64,000 nucleotides of DNA. It comes from Methylocystis rosea (GTDB lineage Bacteria; Pseudomonadota; Alphaproteobacteria; Rhizobiales; Beijerinckiaceae). Positions within the stretch are counted from its first letter, which is position 1, and each line of letters starts with the position of its first letter. The notes under the pieces were generated by a model, which saw nothing but the letters and a program-made list of their open reading frames with translations, did not search any database and was not told where the DNA came from. Both the position numbers and the translations under genes were made by a program. The stretch is from positions 62,001 through 126,000 of the forward strand of contig NZ_CP034086.1 of assembly GCF_003855495.1 (NCBI RefSeq), written 5' to 3'. This document shows, piece after piece, positions 16,780 through 27,053 of this stretch.

Positions 16780-17767
16780 ACAGCGATCCTTGCGCATCGC
16801 GCGCGCCGCTCCAGCCTGCCTGCTGCTTGCGGGATGCGAGGGCGTTCAATCGACGCTCGCGCCGACCGGACCGCAGGCGCAACATATTGCGCAGCTCTTC
16901 TGGGTCATGGTCGCGGGAAGCGGCGCGATCATGCTGGTGGTCATTCTCGTGACGGCGATCGCGCTATTTGCGCCAGCGCGCCGCCGGGCGTTCCTCGCCC
17001 GCGACACTGTCGTGCTTGCTGGCGGACTGATCTTCCCCGTCGCCACGCTCTCCGCGCTCCTCGTCTATGGACTGGTTATGCTCGGCGCGGGGCCGGGAAA
17101 GTTGGCGGCGAGTCCGGTTAGAATAGAGGTGGCGGGCGAGCGCTGGTGGTGGCGCGTCGTCTATCGCGACGACGCCGGTTCCACGGTCGAGAGCGCCAAC
17201 GAGCTGCGAATTCCGCTCGGCCGCGCGGTCAAGATCGAACTCACGAGCGACAATGTCATCCATAGTTTCTGGGCGCCGAAATTGGCCGGAAAGCTCGATA
17301 TGATTCCCGGCCGCAAGACCGCGCTGACGCTAAGCGCCGAGCAAGCTGGCGTGAGCAGGGGCCAATGCGCGGAATATTGCGGCGGGGCGCATGCGCTGAT
17401 GGCGTTCAACGTCGTGGCGATGCCGCAGAATGAATATGACGAATGGCGCTTACGGGAGTTTCAGCCTGCGCAGGAGCCCGCAACGCAGGTGACGCGAGAG
17501 GGCAAGGCGCTGTTTCTTTCGCACGGCTGCGGCGCGTGCCACGCAATCCGGGGGACGCCTGCGGCCGGCCGGCTCGGACCCGATCTTACGCATGTGGGCG
17601 GCAGGATCTCGATCGGCGCCGCGATCCTCACGACGGACGAAGCCTCCATCGCGCGATGGATCAAGCACAATCAAGACATCAAGCCCGGCAATCTGATGCC
17701 GGCCTTTGACATCTTCAGCGAAAGCGAGCTGCTCGCCCTGTCGCGCTATCTCGCGAGCCTGCGTTGA
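16769..17767 (+). CDS. ctaC: caa3-type cytochrome c oxidase subunit II with fused cytochrome c domain
   Basis: A 332-residue lipoprotein: the N-terminal signal ends in lipobox LLAGC. Two membrane helices follow (about residues 40-65 and 80-105), then a cupredoxin domain with ERWWWRVVY and the CuA ligand set C-x3-C-x3-H-x2-M in QCAEYCGGAHALM, preceded by the His of HSFWAPKL. A C-terminal cytochrome c domain carries CGACH and a Met near GNLMPAF. GTG 16769 is chosen because GGAGG sits 5 nt upstream; it overlaps the preceding cytochrome gene. It would take electrons via haem c to CuA. No subunit I, III or haem A synthesis gene is adjacent, so it must work with an oxidase encoded elsewhere or is an orphan. 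Confidence 0.88.
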   Translation: MRDRQRSLRIARAAPACLLLAGCEGVQSTLAPTGPQAQHIAQLFWVMVAGSGAIMLVVILVTAIALFAPARRRAFLARDTVVLAGGLIFPVATLSALLVYGLVMLGAGPGKLAASPVRIEVAGERWWWRVVYRDDAGSTVESANELRIPLGRAVKIELTSDNVIHSFWAPKLAGKLDMIPGRKTALTLSAEQAGVSRGQCAEYCGGAHALMAFNVVAMPQNEYDEWRLREFQPAQEPATQVTREGKALFLSHGCGACHAIRGTPAAGRLGPDLTHVGGRISIGAAILTTDEASIARWIKHNQDIKPGNLMPAFDIFSESELLALSRYLASLR

Positions 17768-17794
17768 AGCTGCGTTGTCGTGTGGGCGCGCTGT

Positions 17795-18133
17795 TTACAT
17801 GCCCTGGACGACAGGCTCGCCGGCGCTGAGCCAGGCGAGGATGCCGCCGCCAAAATGCGTGTTGGCGTCGCGACGTCCCAGGAGCCGCGCCTGCTCCATC
17901 GCCGACACCGAGCGCTTGCCGGAGCGGCAGTAGATGATCACTTGCTGGCCCTCGCCGGCGACCGGCAGTTGGCTCGGATCGAACTTTGACAGGGGATTGA
18001 ACAGTGCGCCGGCGATGTGGCCCGCCGCATATTCGTCAGCCTCTCGCACGTCGACAAGCAAGACCCGCCCTGCTGCAAGGCCCGCTTTCAGCTCTTCGAG
18101 GCTGATGTCATTGAATGGACTACCTGTGCTCAT
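17795..18133 (-). CDS. Single-domain rhodanese-like sulfurtransferase
   Basis: A 112-residue cytoplasmic rhodanese domain with the family motifs VLLVDVREADEYAAGHI near the start and the active-site loop YCRSGKRS, whose Cys would carry the persulfide. The six-residue loop indicates sulfur rather than phosphate chemistry. The ATG at 18133 is preferred over longer frames because AGGAGG lies 11 nt upstream and the protein then has normal family length. It converges on the oxidase subunit II gene (27 nt between stops); no functional link is evident. Confidence 0.85.
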   Translation of the reverse strand: MSTGSPFNDISLEELKAGLAAGRVLLVDVREADEYAAGHIAGALFNPLSKFDPSQLPVAGEGQQVIIYCRSGKRSVSAMEQARLLGRRDANTHFGGGILAWLSAGEPVVQGM

Positions 18134-18525
18134 GATGCTCAATCCTCCTATGCCAGCATGACATTCTCGGCGCCTCGCGCTTAGAAGTCCTGCGGCTGAC
18201 GCGATGCTTGCGTCTGACGATGCGCTATCGGGCCTATACCACGGTTCGCGGCGCGCTCCAGGCGTTCCGTCGCCACCTTTATTGCAGACTCGAGCCGCTT
18301 TACGGGCGGGCGGCCCCATTCTAGAAATTCTCGCTGCCGACTGGAACACCGAAAAACCGTAGCATCTGACCGCCAAGAACGAAAAAAAGGGCGACGTCAA
18401 AAGCTCGACCGAGCGCCGCCGCACGCGACGGGCGTCGCCTTTGGAACGTTGCATATGCCGGGCGCTCTTGAGATTGCCGGAACCGAATCCTCTCCATTGC
18501 CGCTATGCACGGGATACACAGATCA

Positions 18526-19494
18526 ATGAGCATGGAACGCCGCGCCTTTCTTCTCGGAGCGTCGACTCTCGCGGCAGGAGCAACGGCGTCCGCTTCGCCG
18601 ACGCCAGGCGAAACGAGTTCGCCAGTCGCGGCGGACGACGGCGGCGGCTCACTGCTGCTGCCTGAGGGCGGTGAGAGCCGCTTTGCACGCGTCAATGGCG
18701 TCAAGCTGCATTATGTGCGCGTCGGCGTCGGCCCTAACGTGGTCTTGCTTCACGGTTGGCCGCAGACTTGGTTCGCTTGGCGCAACACGATGGAGCGCCT
18801 CTGCTCGCGGTTTACGCTGATCGCTCCCGATCTGCGCGGCCTCGGCCTGTCCGAACGCACCGCCGCGGGATATGACAAGCAAACCATCGCGGGCGACGTT
18901 CGCGCCCTCATCGACGAGGCGGCCGGAGGGCGCGCCCATGTCATTGGCCACGATATGGGCGGCAAAGCCGCCTTCATGCTCGCCCATCTTCACCCTGAGC
19001 ATGTCGAAAAGCTCGTTCTGGTGGATTGCCTAGTTCCGGGCACCGAGAACATGGACTCGTTGCGCGGCGGCGCTTGGCACTACGGATTTCACATGGCGCC
19101 CGAGTTTCCGGAAATGCTGACCAAGGGCCGCGAGCGCGATTATATCGCGGCGCAGATCCGCGCCTGGTCCCACAAGAAGGACGCGGTCCCAGACGCCGGG
19201 ATCGCGGAGTTCGCCAAACATTACGCCTCAGAGGGCGGCATGACGGCGGGATTCAACTATTACCGGGCGCTCAAAGATGACGCTGCCGCCGCCGCATCCT
19301 CGAAGGGCCGCAAGCTCGACATGCCAGTGTTGGCGATCGCAGGGCGACACGGCGTGGGCGAAAGACTCGCGGACGCGCTCCGACCCCAGGCGATGAATTT
19401 GAGGTCTGTGATCGTGGACGACAGCGGCCACTTCGTCGCCGACGAAGCGCCCGAACTCTTTTGCGCGCAAGTCGAGGGATTCCTGTCCGCCTGA
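18526..19494 (+). CDS. Tat-exported alpha/beta hydrolase, epoxide hydrolase/dehalogenase-like
   Basis: A 322-residue protein with a twin-arginine signal (MERRAFLLGAS) followed by an Ala/Ser/Pro-rich linker, then a complete alpha/beta-hydrolase fold from about residue 55. The oxyanion motif is HGWPQTWFAW and the nucleophile elbow is GHDMGG, so the nucleophile is Asp, as in epoxide hydrolases and haloalkane or fluoroacetate dehalogenases. The acid would lie after strand 6 and the catalytic His is in DSGHFVADEAP. Periplasmic location is unusual for this group. ATG 18526 or 18532 are both possible starts. Stands alone, convergent with ppc. The substrate is unknown. Confidence 0.82.
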   Translation: MSMERRAFLLGASTLAAGATASASPTPGETSSPVAADDGGGSLLLPEGGESRFARVNGVKLHYVRVGVGPNVVLLHGWPQTWFAWRNTMERLCSRFTLIAPDLRGLGLSERTAAGYDKQTIAGDVRALIDEAAGGRAHVIGHDMGGKAAFMLAHLHPEHVEKLVLVDCLVPGTENMDSLRGGAWHYGFHMAPEFPEMLTKGRERDYIAAQIRAWSHKKDAVPDAGIAEFAKHYASEGGMTAGFNYYRALKDDAAAAASSKGRKLDMPVLAIAGRHGVGERLADALRPQAMNLRSVIVDDSGHFVADEAPELFCAQVEGFLSA

Positions 19495-19541
19495 GGCCTG
19501 CGGGATATTCCGAACGCGCAGACGCGCTCCTCTCGACAGGT

Positions 19542-22352
19542 TTAACCCGTGTTCCGCAAGCCCGCCGCAATGCCGTTGATCGACATCAAGATCCCTTCGC
19601 GAATGTCGTCGCCGCGCTCGCCTGCGCGATGGCGGCGGATCAATTCGACCTGCAGATAGTTCAGCGGCGCGATATAGGGGAAGCGGTGCCTCAGCGAGCG
19701 TGCGAGCGTTGGATTGTCAGCGAGCCGCTCCTTGGAGCCGAGAAGTTTTTCGAGCGCGTCATTCGCGCGCGCATGCTCCGCCTCGATCATGCCGAAAATG
19801 CGCGCGGCAAGCGCCTTGTCCTCGACAAGTCCGGCGTAATGATGCGCGATCGACATGTCGGTCTTGGACAGGATCATGTCGATGTTTGACAGCAGCGCGC
19901 GAAAGAACGGCCATTCTTCGCTCATCCGGCGCAGCAGCGCGAGCCGCGCCTTCTCGTCCTCTTCGATGAAATGCGCGATCGCCGAACCAAAGCCGTACCA
20001 GCCCGGCAGCGCGACGCGCGCCTGCGCCCAGGAGAAGCTCCACGGAATCGCGCGCAGATCCTCGATGCGGCGCGACGGTTTGCGCGAGGCCGGACGCGAG
20101 CCGATGTTGAGCGAGGCGATTTCCGAAATCGGCGTCGACGAAAAGAAGAAATCGACGAAGCCTTCGGTCCCGTAGACCAGACCCCGATAGGCTGCCATGC
20201 CGGCCTGCGATAGTTTTTCGGCCGCTTCCAGGAACTCCGGCGCCGGAGTCTTGTGCGCGGAGAGCAGCGTCGCTTCCAGCGTCGCCGCGACGAGCAGTTC
20301 CAGATTGACGTGGCCGATCTGCGGATTGGCGTATTTCGCCGCAATGACTTCGCCCTGCTCGGTCAGACGGATCTGCCCGTTCACCGTGCCGGGCGGCTGC
20401 GCGAGAATGGCGTCATAGCTCGGTCCGCCGCCGCGCCCGACGGTGCCGCCGCGTCCGTGGAAAAGCCGCAGGGCGACGTTGGGCAGCGAGCCGAAAAACT
20501 CCGCAAGCGCGGTCGAGGCGCGGTAGAGCTCCCAGATGCTCGTTAGGATGCCGCCGTCCTTGTTGGAGTCAGAGTAGCCGAGCATGACGTCCTGCTGCCC
20601 GCCGGAATTGACGACGAGCTTGAGGATGCCGGGCAGAGCGTAAAACTCCTGCATGATCGGCGCGGCGTTGCGCAGATCCTCGATGGTTTCAAAGAGCGGC
20701 ACGATGATGAGATCGGCGACGACGGCCTGTGTGTCGCGCGGATCGAGCGTGCCCCGCATCAGGCCGCATTCTTTTTGCAGCAGCAGAACTTCTAGGAGGT
20801 CGCTGACTGTTTCGGTGTGGCTGATGATGTAATGGCGGATCGCCTCGTCGCCGTAGAGCCGGCGCATCTCCCGCGCACGCTCCATGATGGTCAATTCGCT
20901 CGTGGCGCGGTCGCTGTATGTCGCGCCCGGCAGGCGCACCGGCCGCGGATCGCTGAGCAGCTTCAGCAGCAGCAGCCGCTTTTCGGCTTCCGGGAGCGCG
21001 GCGTAATCGTCGACGACGCGGGCGACGCCGAGAAGCTCGGCGATGGTCTCTTCGTGCCGGTCGGAGCTTTGCCGCAAATCGAGCGTCGCAAGGTGAAAGC
21101 CGAAGACTTCGACGGCGCGGATCAGCGGCTCGAGCCGCTGCGTGGCGATGACCTCGCTGTGATGCACGCGCAGCGATTCATCGATGGTAACGAGATCGGC
21201 GAGCAGCGCCCATGAATTGGCGTAGGGCTCGCCCGGCGCCACGGCGTGGCGCGCCGCCTGGCCGCCGGTCAGCTTCTCCAGTGTGCCGGCGAGGCGCGAA
21301 TAGACGCCGATGAGGGCGCGGCGATAGGGCTCGTCGTCACGATGCGGATTGTCGTCGCCCGAGCGCGCCGCCAGCGCTTCGAGCGCCTTGCTGCAGCCGG
21401 CGTAACGCCGCGAGATTGAAAGCTCGGCGCCAAGCTCATGCACTTCGACGAGATAGAAGCGCAGCGCCGTTTCGCATTGCATGCGCATGGCTGTGGAGAG
21501 CGAGTCCGCCGTGACGTTCGGATTGCCGTCGCGGTCGCCGCCGACCCAGGCGCCCATGCGCAGGAAGGGCGGCACCCGCAGTCCTTCGAGACGCTGTTCG
21601 ATGTCGGCGTAAAGGCGCGGGATCTCGCGCAAGAAGGTGCTGCGATAATAGCTCAGCGTATTCTCGATTTCGTCGCGCACGGTCAAGCGCGAATGACGCA
21701 ACAGTTCGGTCTGCCAGAGCTGCGAGACGCGGGCGCGAAGCTGCATCTCGTTTTGCGCGCGCTCGGCCTTGCCGCGCATATGTTCGCGCGCGGCGAGCAG
21801 TTTGAAGATTGCGTGTTCGGCGTCGAGCAGGCTCTTGCGGCGCACTTCCGTGGGATGCGCGGTCAGCACCGGCGAAATCCAGCCGCGCGCCAGCGCCTGG
21901 GCGATCTTGCCGGCGCCGACGGCGGCCTTGCGCAGACGCGCGAAGGTAGTGGCGAGGCTCGGCGCGCCGGTGAAGGCGCCGCTCGCCTGGGCGCGAGCGC
22001 GCTGCTGCAGCGGATGCAGGTCTTCGGCGATATTGGCAAGATGCGAGAAATAGCTGAAGGCGCGGATCACGGTGCGCGCCTCTTCCGCCGTCAGCGCGCG
22101 CAGCAACGCGTCGAGATTCCTGTCGGCTTCGGCGTCCCCGTTGCGGCTGGCGGCGACGGAGAGCCGCCGGATCGTCTCGATGCGCTCGAACGCCGTGGGG
22201 CCCTCATGTTCGCGAACGGCGTCGCCGAGCAAGCGCCCGAGAAGGCGAATGTCGTCAATGAGGGATTCGTCGCCCTTCAAGGCTTCGGGATCGGCGCCCG
22301 CCGCCGGAGCGGTCGTAACGAGCTTTTCCTGCGCCTGCGCTTCAAGCTGCAT
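19542..22352 (-). CDS. ppc: Phosphoenolpyruvate carboxylase
   Basis: A 936-residue enzyme that carboxylates PEP to oxaloacetate with bicarbonate, replenishing the TCA cycle and, in serine-cycle methylotrophs, supplying the C4 acceptor. The catalytic His166 lies in [11 protein letters not shown], the glycine loop [14 protein letters not shown] is intact, and the C-terminal end reads GLRNTG as in the family. Length is normal for the bacterial-type enzyme. The [10 protein letters not shown] and [10 protein letters not shown] signatures are also present. Monocistronic; the gene is convergent with the alpha/beta hydrolase. No regulatory site is visible. Confidence 0.97.
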   Translation of the reverse strand: MQLEAQAQEKLVTTAPAAGADPEALKGDESLIDDIRLLGRLLGDAVREHEGPTAFERIETIRRLSVAASRNGDAEADRNLDALLRALTAEEARTVIRAFSYFSHLANIAEDLHPLQQRARAQASGAFTGAPSLATTFARLRKAAVGAGKIAQALARGWISPVLTAHPTEVRRKSLLDAEHAIFKLLAAREHMRGKAERAQNEMQLRARVSQLWQTELLRHSRLTVRDEIENTLSYYRSTFLREIPRLYADIEQRLEGLRVPPFLRMGAWVGGDRDGNPNVTADSLSTAMRMQCETALRFYLVEVHELGAELSISRRYAGCSKALEALAARSGDDNPHRDDEPYRRALIGVYSRLAGTLEKLTGGQAARHAVAPGEPYANSWALLADLVTIDESLRVHHSEVIATQRLEPLIRAVEVFGFHLATLDLRQSSDRHEETIAELLGVARVVDDYAALPEAEKRLLLLKLLSDPRPVRLPGATYSDRATSELTIMERAREMRRLYGDEAIRHYIISHTETVSDLLEVLLLQKECGLMRGTLDPRDTQAVVADLIIVPLFETIEDLRNAAPIMQEFYALPGILKLVVNSGGQQDVMLGYSDSNKDGGILTSIWELYRASTALAEFFGSLPNVALRLFHGRGGTVGRGGGPSYDAILAQPPGTVNGQIRLTEQGEVIAAKYANPQIGHVNLELLVAATLEATLLSAHKTPAPEFLEAAEKLSQAGMAAYRGLVYGTEGFVDFFFSSTPISEIASLNIGSRPASRKPSRRIEDLRAIPWSFSWAQARVALPGWYGFGSAIAHFIEEDEKARLALLRRMSEEWPFFRALLSNIDMILSKTDMSIAHHYAGLVEDKALAARIFGMIEAEHARANDALEKLLGSKERLADNPTLARSLRHRFPYIAPLNYLQVELIRRHRAGERGDDIREGILMSINGIAAGLRNTG

Positions 22353-22471
22353 ACTATCGCGACCTTTGAACTTCCGCGCCTCGGGGCGCGTCCAGGGCAG
22401 CTATAGCAGGCTTCGGACGCCTTTTCGACGCGTCTGGCGTCCGGCGCGTTTTTCGACCGGCGCGCGCGGCT

Positions 22472-22760
22472 CTAAAAGCCGAAGAAATCCGGCTCTTCGC
22501 CGTGATACTTGCGAAAATCGGTGGGAGAGAGCTGCTTTCGGCACGATCGAGACAGATACGGCATATACCGCTTGAGACAATTTTCCATCTCGAAAATGAA
22601 GACGGTGTTGCCGCCGCAGAAGCGGTAAGCGTCGGGGGCGCAGGCGTCCTGCTCGACCGCCATATCGTCGGCCGTGTTGCCTGCCCAGGTGTTCACGGCG
22701 AGCGCAGGCGTAGCGCCGCTCAGCGCGCATAGCAGCGCAACTAATATGGTTTTTTGCACG
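22472..22760 (-). CDS. Small secreted cysteine-rich protein
   Basis: A 95-residue protein from GTG 22760, with a clear signal peptide (QKTILVALLCALSGATPALA) and a mature part of about 73 residues. The mature part has cysteines spaced as in DACAPDAYRFCGG, ENCLKRYM and SRSCRKQL, reminiscent of the cysteine-rich repeat (GLG1-like) domains found in small alphaproteobacterial exported proteins. GTG is chosen over the longer frame (22795) because GAGG lies just upstream and the signal peptide then starts correctly. Function unknown; probably two disulfides in the periplasm. Upstream of and co-directional with ppc but 120 nt away. Confidence 0.65.
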
Positions 22761-22944
22761 GGAGCCTCGCCGCCAGCAGTGACCGCAACTTCCAACGCCG
22801 AAACTGCGTCAAGCGGGACAGTTTGACAAGAGCGGATGCGCTTGCCGTAGCGTCCGAGACTGCGGCACTTGTTCGAGGCGGCTCTGCCGCTTATAGACGT
22901 CGGCGACGATGCGATACGCCTAATCTCCGCAATTTGCGGCGCTA

Positions 22945-23481
22945 ATGGTCAAAGCCATGCTCGATACAACCGAAATTCTTATCTTTGCCGGGGTCGGCCT
23001 GGTCTTTGCCTTGGGCCTTCTTGCATTCTGCAAATGGTCGGGCGCGGCCGTCCAGCGGATCGCCGCCTATGCGCTGATTGCGCTATGCTTTCTCTACGTC
23101 GGCTTCGCCTTTCGCGCTGAAGAGTCCGGCCCCTGGGTTGGCGTCGAAATGACCGGCGTCGCCGTTTTCGGCACGCTCGCCGGCATGTCGATCATCGGCT
23201 CGCCCTGGTGGGTCGTCGCGGGCTTCGCGCTGCATCCGCTCTATGCGATTTACTTTCACTATATCGGCGCCGCCGCGCAATTCGCCCCTGCGCCCTTCGT
23301 CGTCGCCAATGCGGCGTTCGACGTCGCGATGGCGCTTTTCGTCGCTTATGCCGCTCTGCGTGGCGGGCGCAAGAGCGTGACGCGCGCCGAGGACACGTCT
23401 AAGAAGGAGGCGCCGCAGCGCAGACTCGCCGCGCGCGCCCAGCATCGTTCGCAAAGCCGCGACGCCGGAGGTCCAGCGTGA
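22945..23481 (+). CDS. Four-helix membrane protein upstream of bioB
   Basis: A 178-residue integral membrane protein with four predicted helices (about residues 10-28, 36-56, 67-90 and 100-135) and a basic Arg/Ser-rich cytoplasmic tail. It includes [21 protein letters not shown], a Trp/His-rich re-entrant-like segment. I do not recognise a named family. The stop overlaps the bioB start (GTGA), so co-expression with biotin synthase is likely; a role in biotin, sulfur or iron handling is speculation. Start could be ATG 22945 or the second Met four codons later. Confidence 0.65.
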   Translation: MVKAMLDTTEILIFAGVGLVFALGLLAFCKWSGAAVQRIAAYALIALCFLYVGFAFRAEESGPWVGVEMTGVAVFGTLAGMSIIGSPWWVVAGFALHPLYAIYFHYIGAAAQFAPAPFVVANAAFDVAMALFVAYAALRGGRKSVTRAEDTSKKEAPQRRLAARAQHRSQSRDAGGPA

Positions 23482-24461
23482 ACGCGTCCGCGGACTTCTC
23501 CTTACGCTATGACTGGGGCGTCGAAGAGATCGTCGCCATTCATGATCAGCCGCTGCTCGATCTCGTCGCGCAGGCGAACGCCGTTCATCGCCGCTTTCAC
23601 GACGTCAATGACGTGCAGAAGGCGGCGCTGCTGTCGATCAAGACCGGCGGCTGTCCGGAAGACTGCTCCTATTGCCCGCAATCGGCGCATCACCGCGAGG
23701 TGAAGCTCGACCGCGTCGATCTCTTGGAGACGGCGGAGGTCCTCGGCGCCGCAAAGACCGCCAGAGAGGCCGGCGCCGATCGCTTCTGCATGGGCGCCGC
23801 TTGGCGCTCGGCGCCCGAGGGCAAGCGCTTCGACGCCGTGCTCGACATGGTGCGCGGCGTGCGCGCGCTCGGCATGGAGGCCTGCGTCACGCTCGGCATG
23901 ATCAACGAGTCGCAAGCGAAGCGCCTCGTCGACGCCGGACTCACCGCCTACAACCATAATCTCGACACCGGGCCTGAATTCTACAACGAGATCATCACCA
24001 CCCGCACCTATCAGGACCGTCTCGACACGCTCAAGGCCGTGCGCGGCGCGGGGCTCGAGATGTGCTGCGGCGGCATTATCGGCATGGGCGAAAGCGTGAA
24101 AGATCGCGCCGGCATGTTGCAGACGCTGGCGTCTTTCGATCCGCATCCGGAAAGCGTGCCGATCAACGCGCTGGTCGCCGTTGAGGGCACGCCGCTCGCC
24201 GGGCGCGCGCAGATCGACCCGCTCGATCTCGTGCGCATGATCGCGACGACGCGCATCGTCATGCCGAAGGCGCGGGTGCGGCTCTCGGCCGGCCGCTCGT
24301 CGCTGTCGCGTGAAGCGCAAATTCTCTGCCTCGTCGCTGGCGCCAATTCGATCTTCTATGGCGAGAAGCTGCTGACGACGGGCAACGCCGGCGTCAATGA
24401 AGACGATGCGCTGTTCGCCGCGCTTGCGGCGCGCGAGGGGCGGGCGCCCGCCGCGCCTTAA
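23478..24461 (+). CDS. bioB: Biotin synthase
   Basis: A 327-residue radical-SAM enzyme that inserts sulfur into dethiobiotin. The 4Fe-4S cysteines 59, 63 and 66 lie in [13 protein letters not shown], followed by the family motifs [22 protein letters not shown] and RLSAGRSSL with the 2Fe-2S arginine. Start is GTG with GGAGG six bases upstream, overlapping the preceding membrane-protein stop. The rest of the biotin pathway is not in the window. The stop lies in CTTAAG and overlaps the stop of the convergent lipB gene. Confidence 0.97.
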   Translation: MNASADFSLRYDWGVEEIVAIHDQPLLDLVAQANAVHRRFHDVNDVQKAALLSIKTGGCPEDCSYCPQSAHHREVKLDRVDLLETAEVLGAAKTAREAGADRFCMGAAWRSAPEGKRFDAVLDMVRGVRALGMEACVTLGMINESQAKRLVDAGLTAYNHNLDTGPEFYNEIITTRTYQDRLDTLKAVRGAGLEMCCGGIIGMGESVKDRAGMLQTLASFDPHPESVPINALVAVEGTPLAGRAQIDPLDLVRMIATTRIVMPKARVRLSAGRSSLSREAQILCLVAGANSIFYGEKLLTTGNAGVNEDDALFAALAAREGRAPAAP

Positions 24462-25195
24462 GAGTCCTCGGCTGGGCCGAAGATCGCCTCGAAATTCCTG
24501 CGCAGCGCGGCGTCGACGGTAGGCATGTCCGCCGCCACGCCGAGGTCCGAAAGGCTCGTGACGCCAAGATGGGCGTCGCGCACGCCGCAGGGCGCGATGC
24601 CGGAAAAATGCGTCAGATCCGGCGCGACATTGAGCGCGACGCCGTGAAAGCTCACCCATTGCCGCAGGCGCACGCCGATGGCGGCGATCTTGTCTTCCGC
24701 CATTTCGCCGCCCCGTCCCTTGGTCTTCTCCGGCCGCTCGACCCAGACGCCGACGCGCCCGGCGCGCCGCTCGCCCGTGACGCCGAAATCGGCGAGCGTC
24801 GCGATGATCCATGATTCAAGCGCGCAGACGAAGGCGCGCACGTCGCGCTGGCGCCGCGAAAGATCGAGCATGACGTAAGCGACGCGCTGTCCTGGCCCGT
24901 GATAGGTGAATTGCCCGCCGCGTCCGGTGCGATGTACGGGAAAGCGCGCCTCAAGCAGATCCTGCTCCTTCGCCGAGGAGCCGCCGGTGTAGATCGGCGG
25001 ATGTTCCAGCAGCCAGACGCATTCGCGCGCCTCGCCCGAAGCGATCGCCGCGGCGCGCGCCTCCATGAAGGCCACCGCCTCCTCATAGGGGACAAGATCG
25101 TCGCTGACGCGCCATTCGACCGGCGGCGCGTTAGGGCGCAGACGCATGACGGCGTCTCGGGAGTGATGAGAAGGCGGACAAGGCGTTTCAGTCAT
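24458..25195 (-). CDS. lipB: Octanoyltransferase (lipoyl(octanoyl) transferase)
   Basis: Transfers octanoyl from acyl carrier protein to lipoyl domains, the first step of lipoate synthesis; shares the sulfur-insertion theme with neighbouring bioB. Signatures: [37 protein letters not shown], the catalytic Lys in DKIAAIGVR and catalytic Cys in [13 protein letters not shown]. Full length is 245 residues from ATG 25195; ATG 25147 (229 residues) is an equally plausible start since the conserved part begins there. The gene is convergent with bioB, with the two stops sharing bases. Confidence 0.95.
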   Translation of the reverse strand: MTETPCPPSHHSRDAVMRLRPNAPPVEWRVSDDLVPYEEAVAFMEARAAAIASGEARECVWLLEHPPIYTGGSSAKEQDLLEARFPVHRTGRGGQFTYHGPGQRVAYVMLDLSRRQRDVRAFVCALESWIIATLADFGVTGERRAGRVGVWVERPEKTKGRGGEMAEDKIAAIGVRLRQWVSFHGVALNVAPDLTHFSGIAPCGVRDAHLGVTSLSDLGVAADMPTVDAALRRNFEAIFGPAEDS

Positions 25196-25444
25196 TCGGC
25201 CGAACTAAGCCCATCAAGCGCGCCGAGACGCGCATTCCGGCGAAACTGAATCTCGGCGATTGCTTCACGCCTAGAGCGTTTCGCGAGCAGCCTCTGTATA
25301 AGGGCAAGCATTTTTCGAATAGCGACCGTAACAAGCGCGTTGAATTGGATGCCTGGTCGCGGCTCAGCTTCAATTCTATCCCCTTGTTCATTCACGCGCC
25401 GGTCGCAACTGCGTGCAATGATTAGCGCAAAGCAGGAGAACGCA

Positions 25445-25657
25445 ATGGTTTACTTGTTCGAGTTTTTCGCAATCGATGCCGCCGGCCAACGCCTTTCTCT
25501 AAATGCGACGAAACGTCGTGTAAAGACGGCGGCTCTCGCGGACGCCTATGGGCAGACAATGATGCGCGATGTCTTCTATGACAATCAAAAGGCCACCATC
25601 TGCGTCATTAAGGATCAAGTCGGGCATACGCTTCGTGAAGTGCTTGCGAACGCCTGA
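25445..25657 (+). CDS. Small hypothetical protein
   Basis: A 70-residue soluble protein starting at ATG 25445 with AGGAG seven bases upstream, which is why this start is favoured over longer frames. Sequence is mixed polar with YLFEFFAID at the start and ICVIKDQVGHTLREVL near the end, suggesting a small alpha/beta fold. No family recognised. Stands between lipB and tRNA-Leu. Confidence 0.55.
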   Translation: MVYLFEFFAIDAAGQRLSLNATKRRVKTAALADAYGQTMMRDVFYDNQKATICVIKDQVGHTLREVLANA

Positions 25658-25829
25658 AAGTCACAAAAGAGAAGTTCGTCCCGCCAAGGCGATCGGCGCG
25701 CCGCAAATGTAAGGCGCGTCCCTACGAGCAAAGAGCGAGCCGGGCGGATTACGCGTTCGCCGCTTGTCATCTGGGAGCCGATTTGTTAGACGCAGCGCGC
25801 CGGCGCTTCGCGTTAAGCGGAGCGTCCTT

Positions 25830-25914
25830 GCGGCCGTGGCGGAATTGGTAGACGCGCTAGCTTGAGGTGCTAGTTGGGCAACCAGTGGAGGTTCGAGTCC
25901 TCTCGGCCGCACCA
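25830..25914 (+). tRNA. tRNA-Leu (anticodon GAG)
   Basis: An 85-nt class II tRNA: acceptor arms GCGGCCG / CGGCCGC, D-arm with GGTAGACGC, anticodon stem CTAGC / GCTAG around loop TTGAGGT (anticodon GAG), a short variable arm, T-arm GGAGG-TTCGAGT-CCTC, and an encoded CCA at 25912-25914. Reads CUC and CUU leucine codons, which are common in this GC-rich genome. Confidence 0.97.
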
Positions 25915-26133
25915 AGGTTAGCGCCATAAAAGCGCCCAGAGTTCGCGCGGCCGATTGCGGCGCCGCAGCGGGCAAACATCAGCCACATTCCCCATTGCAA
26001 TATCGTTGCGCTGGCGCTTGGTCAGTGCAAGCCGCCTGCTCGATCTTCGCAAATGAGCGCGCCGCGCGCCTTTTTCGCAGACGCGAGGCGTTCGACGCCG
26101 CTCTTTGGTTCGACGGCGCCCGGAGAGGGAAGC

Positions 26134-27006
26134 ATGGCTGTGTCGTTAAGAGACCGCAGGCCGCCGCCAAAGGCCGACACTATCGAGACGCGCGCCCGCT
26201 ATGCCTGGCATGATATCGAAGGCGACAGGCGCATGGCGTCGCCGCGGCCGGCGGGTTCGCGCCAGTCCTACGCAACGGCGTCCGATCGCAACTTCGAAAG
26301 GGTCGAGCGCTTCTTCTACATTGGCGCTGCGGCGCTTGTCGTCGTCGGCACCGCCATTGTCGTCGGCTCCGCCTTCTGGGGCGAGCTTCCGCAAAATGGC
26401 GATCCCGCAGATTCGATGACGCCTCAAAAAATAGCGCCTTCCGCGCCGCGCGGCGCGCAAAGCCTGGCGCATCCGGGAGCGCCGGCCGCCAATTTGCGAT
26501 CGCATGAACAGCCGCCTTCGATCATCGCCGGACCGGTGGGGCCGACAGCGTCGCCAGAACGCGCGGCGCCCACGCAGGACGGCGCGGAATCGGCGCCGGG
26601 CGCCCAAACGTCGAACCCGCTCGCGTCATCCATCGCGAACCTCGAACTCGAGCCGGAATTTCTCAGCGACGGCATCGCGGGAAAGCGCAGAGCGGCGCGC
26701 CGCATGGCGGAAGATGAGGCGTCAGCGGCGGCGAACGTCGCGGGTGAACAGGAGCCGCCCGCGTCCGAAGCGCGAACCGGCAAATGCTACGTCAGAATTT
26801 CGGGGCGCGTGGTCAACAGCGGCGTCTGTCAGATCTCGCGAAAAGGCGGCGCGGTAGTCTTCCAATATTCCGGTCAGACGCTGACGCTTTCTCCGGCCAG
26901 GGGAAAAGCCTGGTCTGCGGCGCTCGGCGGCAAAAATCTCGGAAACGTTTACAAGAGCGGCTCCTGCTGGGGTTCAAAGAGCACCTATATCTGCGACCGC
27001 GGCTAA
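26134..27006 (+). CDS. Single-helix membrane protein with periplasmic C-terminal domain
   Basis: A 290-residue protein: about 45 basic cytoplasmic residues, one membrane helix (about residues 58-78, IGAAALVVVGTAIVVGSAF), a long Pro/Ala/Ser-rich low-complexity linker (80-215) and a compact C-terminal domain. That domain has four cysteines (GKCYVRISG, VCQISRK, GSCWGSK, YICDRG), likely two disulfides in the periplasm. ATG 26134 is preferred for its GAGAGGGAAG upstream site. I do not recognise the family; the layout suggests an envelope-spanning binding or scaffolding protein. Monocistronic. Confidence 0.6.
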   Translation: MAVSLRDRRPPPKADTIETRARYAWHDIEGDRRMASPRPAGSRQSYATASDRNFERVERFFYIGAAALVVVGTAIVVGSAFWGELPQNGDPADSMTPQKIAPSAPRGAQSLAHPGAPAANLRSHEQPPSIIAGPVGPTASPERAAPTQDGAESAPGAQTSNPLASSIANLELEPEFLSDGIAGKRRAARRMAEDEASAAANVAGEQEPPASEARTGKCYVRISGRVVNSGVCQISRKGGAVVFQYSGQTLTLSPARGKAWSAALGGKNLGNVYKSGSCWGSKSTYICDRG

Positions 27007-27053
27007 GCGGCGCGGAAGTCATAAGACAAGCAGCGCTTCCGGATCACATTGCG

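Noticed and set aside
23502..24812. Open frame of 436 codons antisense to bioB and lipB
   Set aside because: Spans two genes and their junction, and its composition is typical of a codon shadow.
25192..25395. Minus-strand frame with an IRKMLALIQRLLAKR segment that vaguely recalls a transposase tail
   Set aside because: Too short, no conserved catalytic motif, two overlapping frames are equally open, and no inverted repeats border it.
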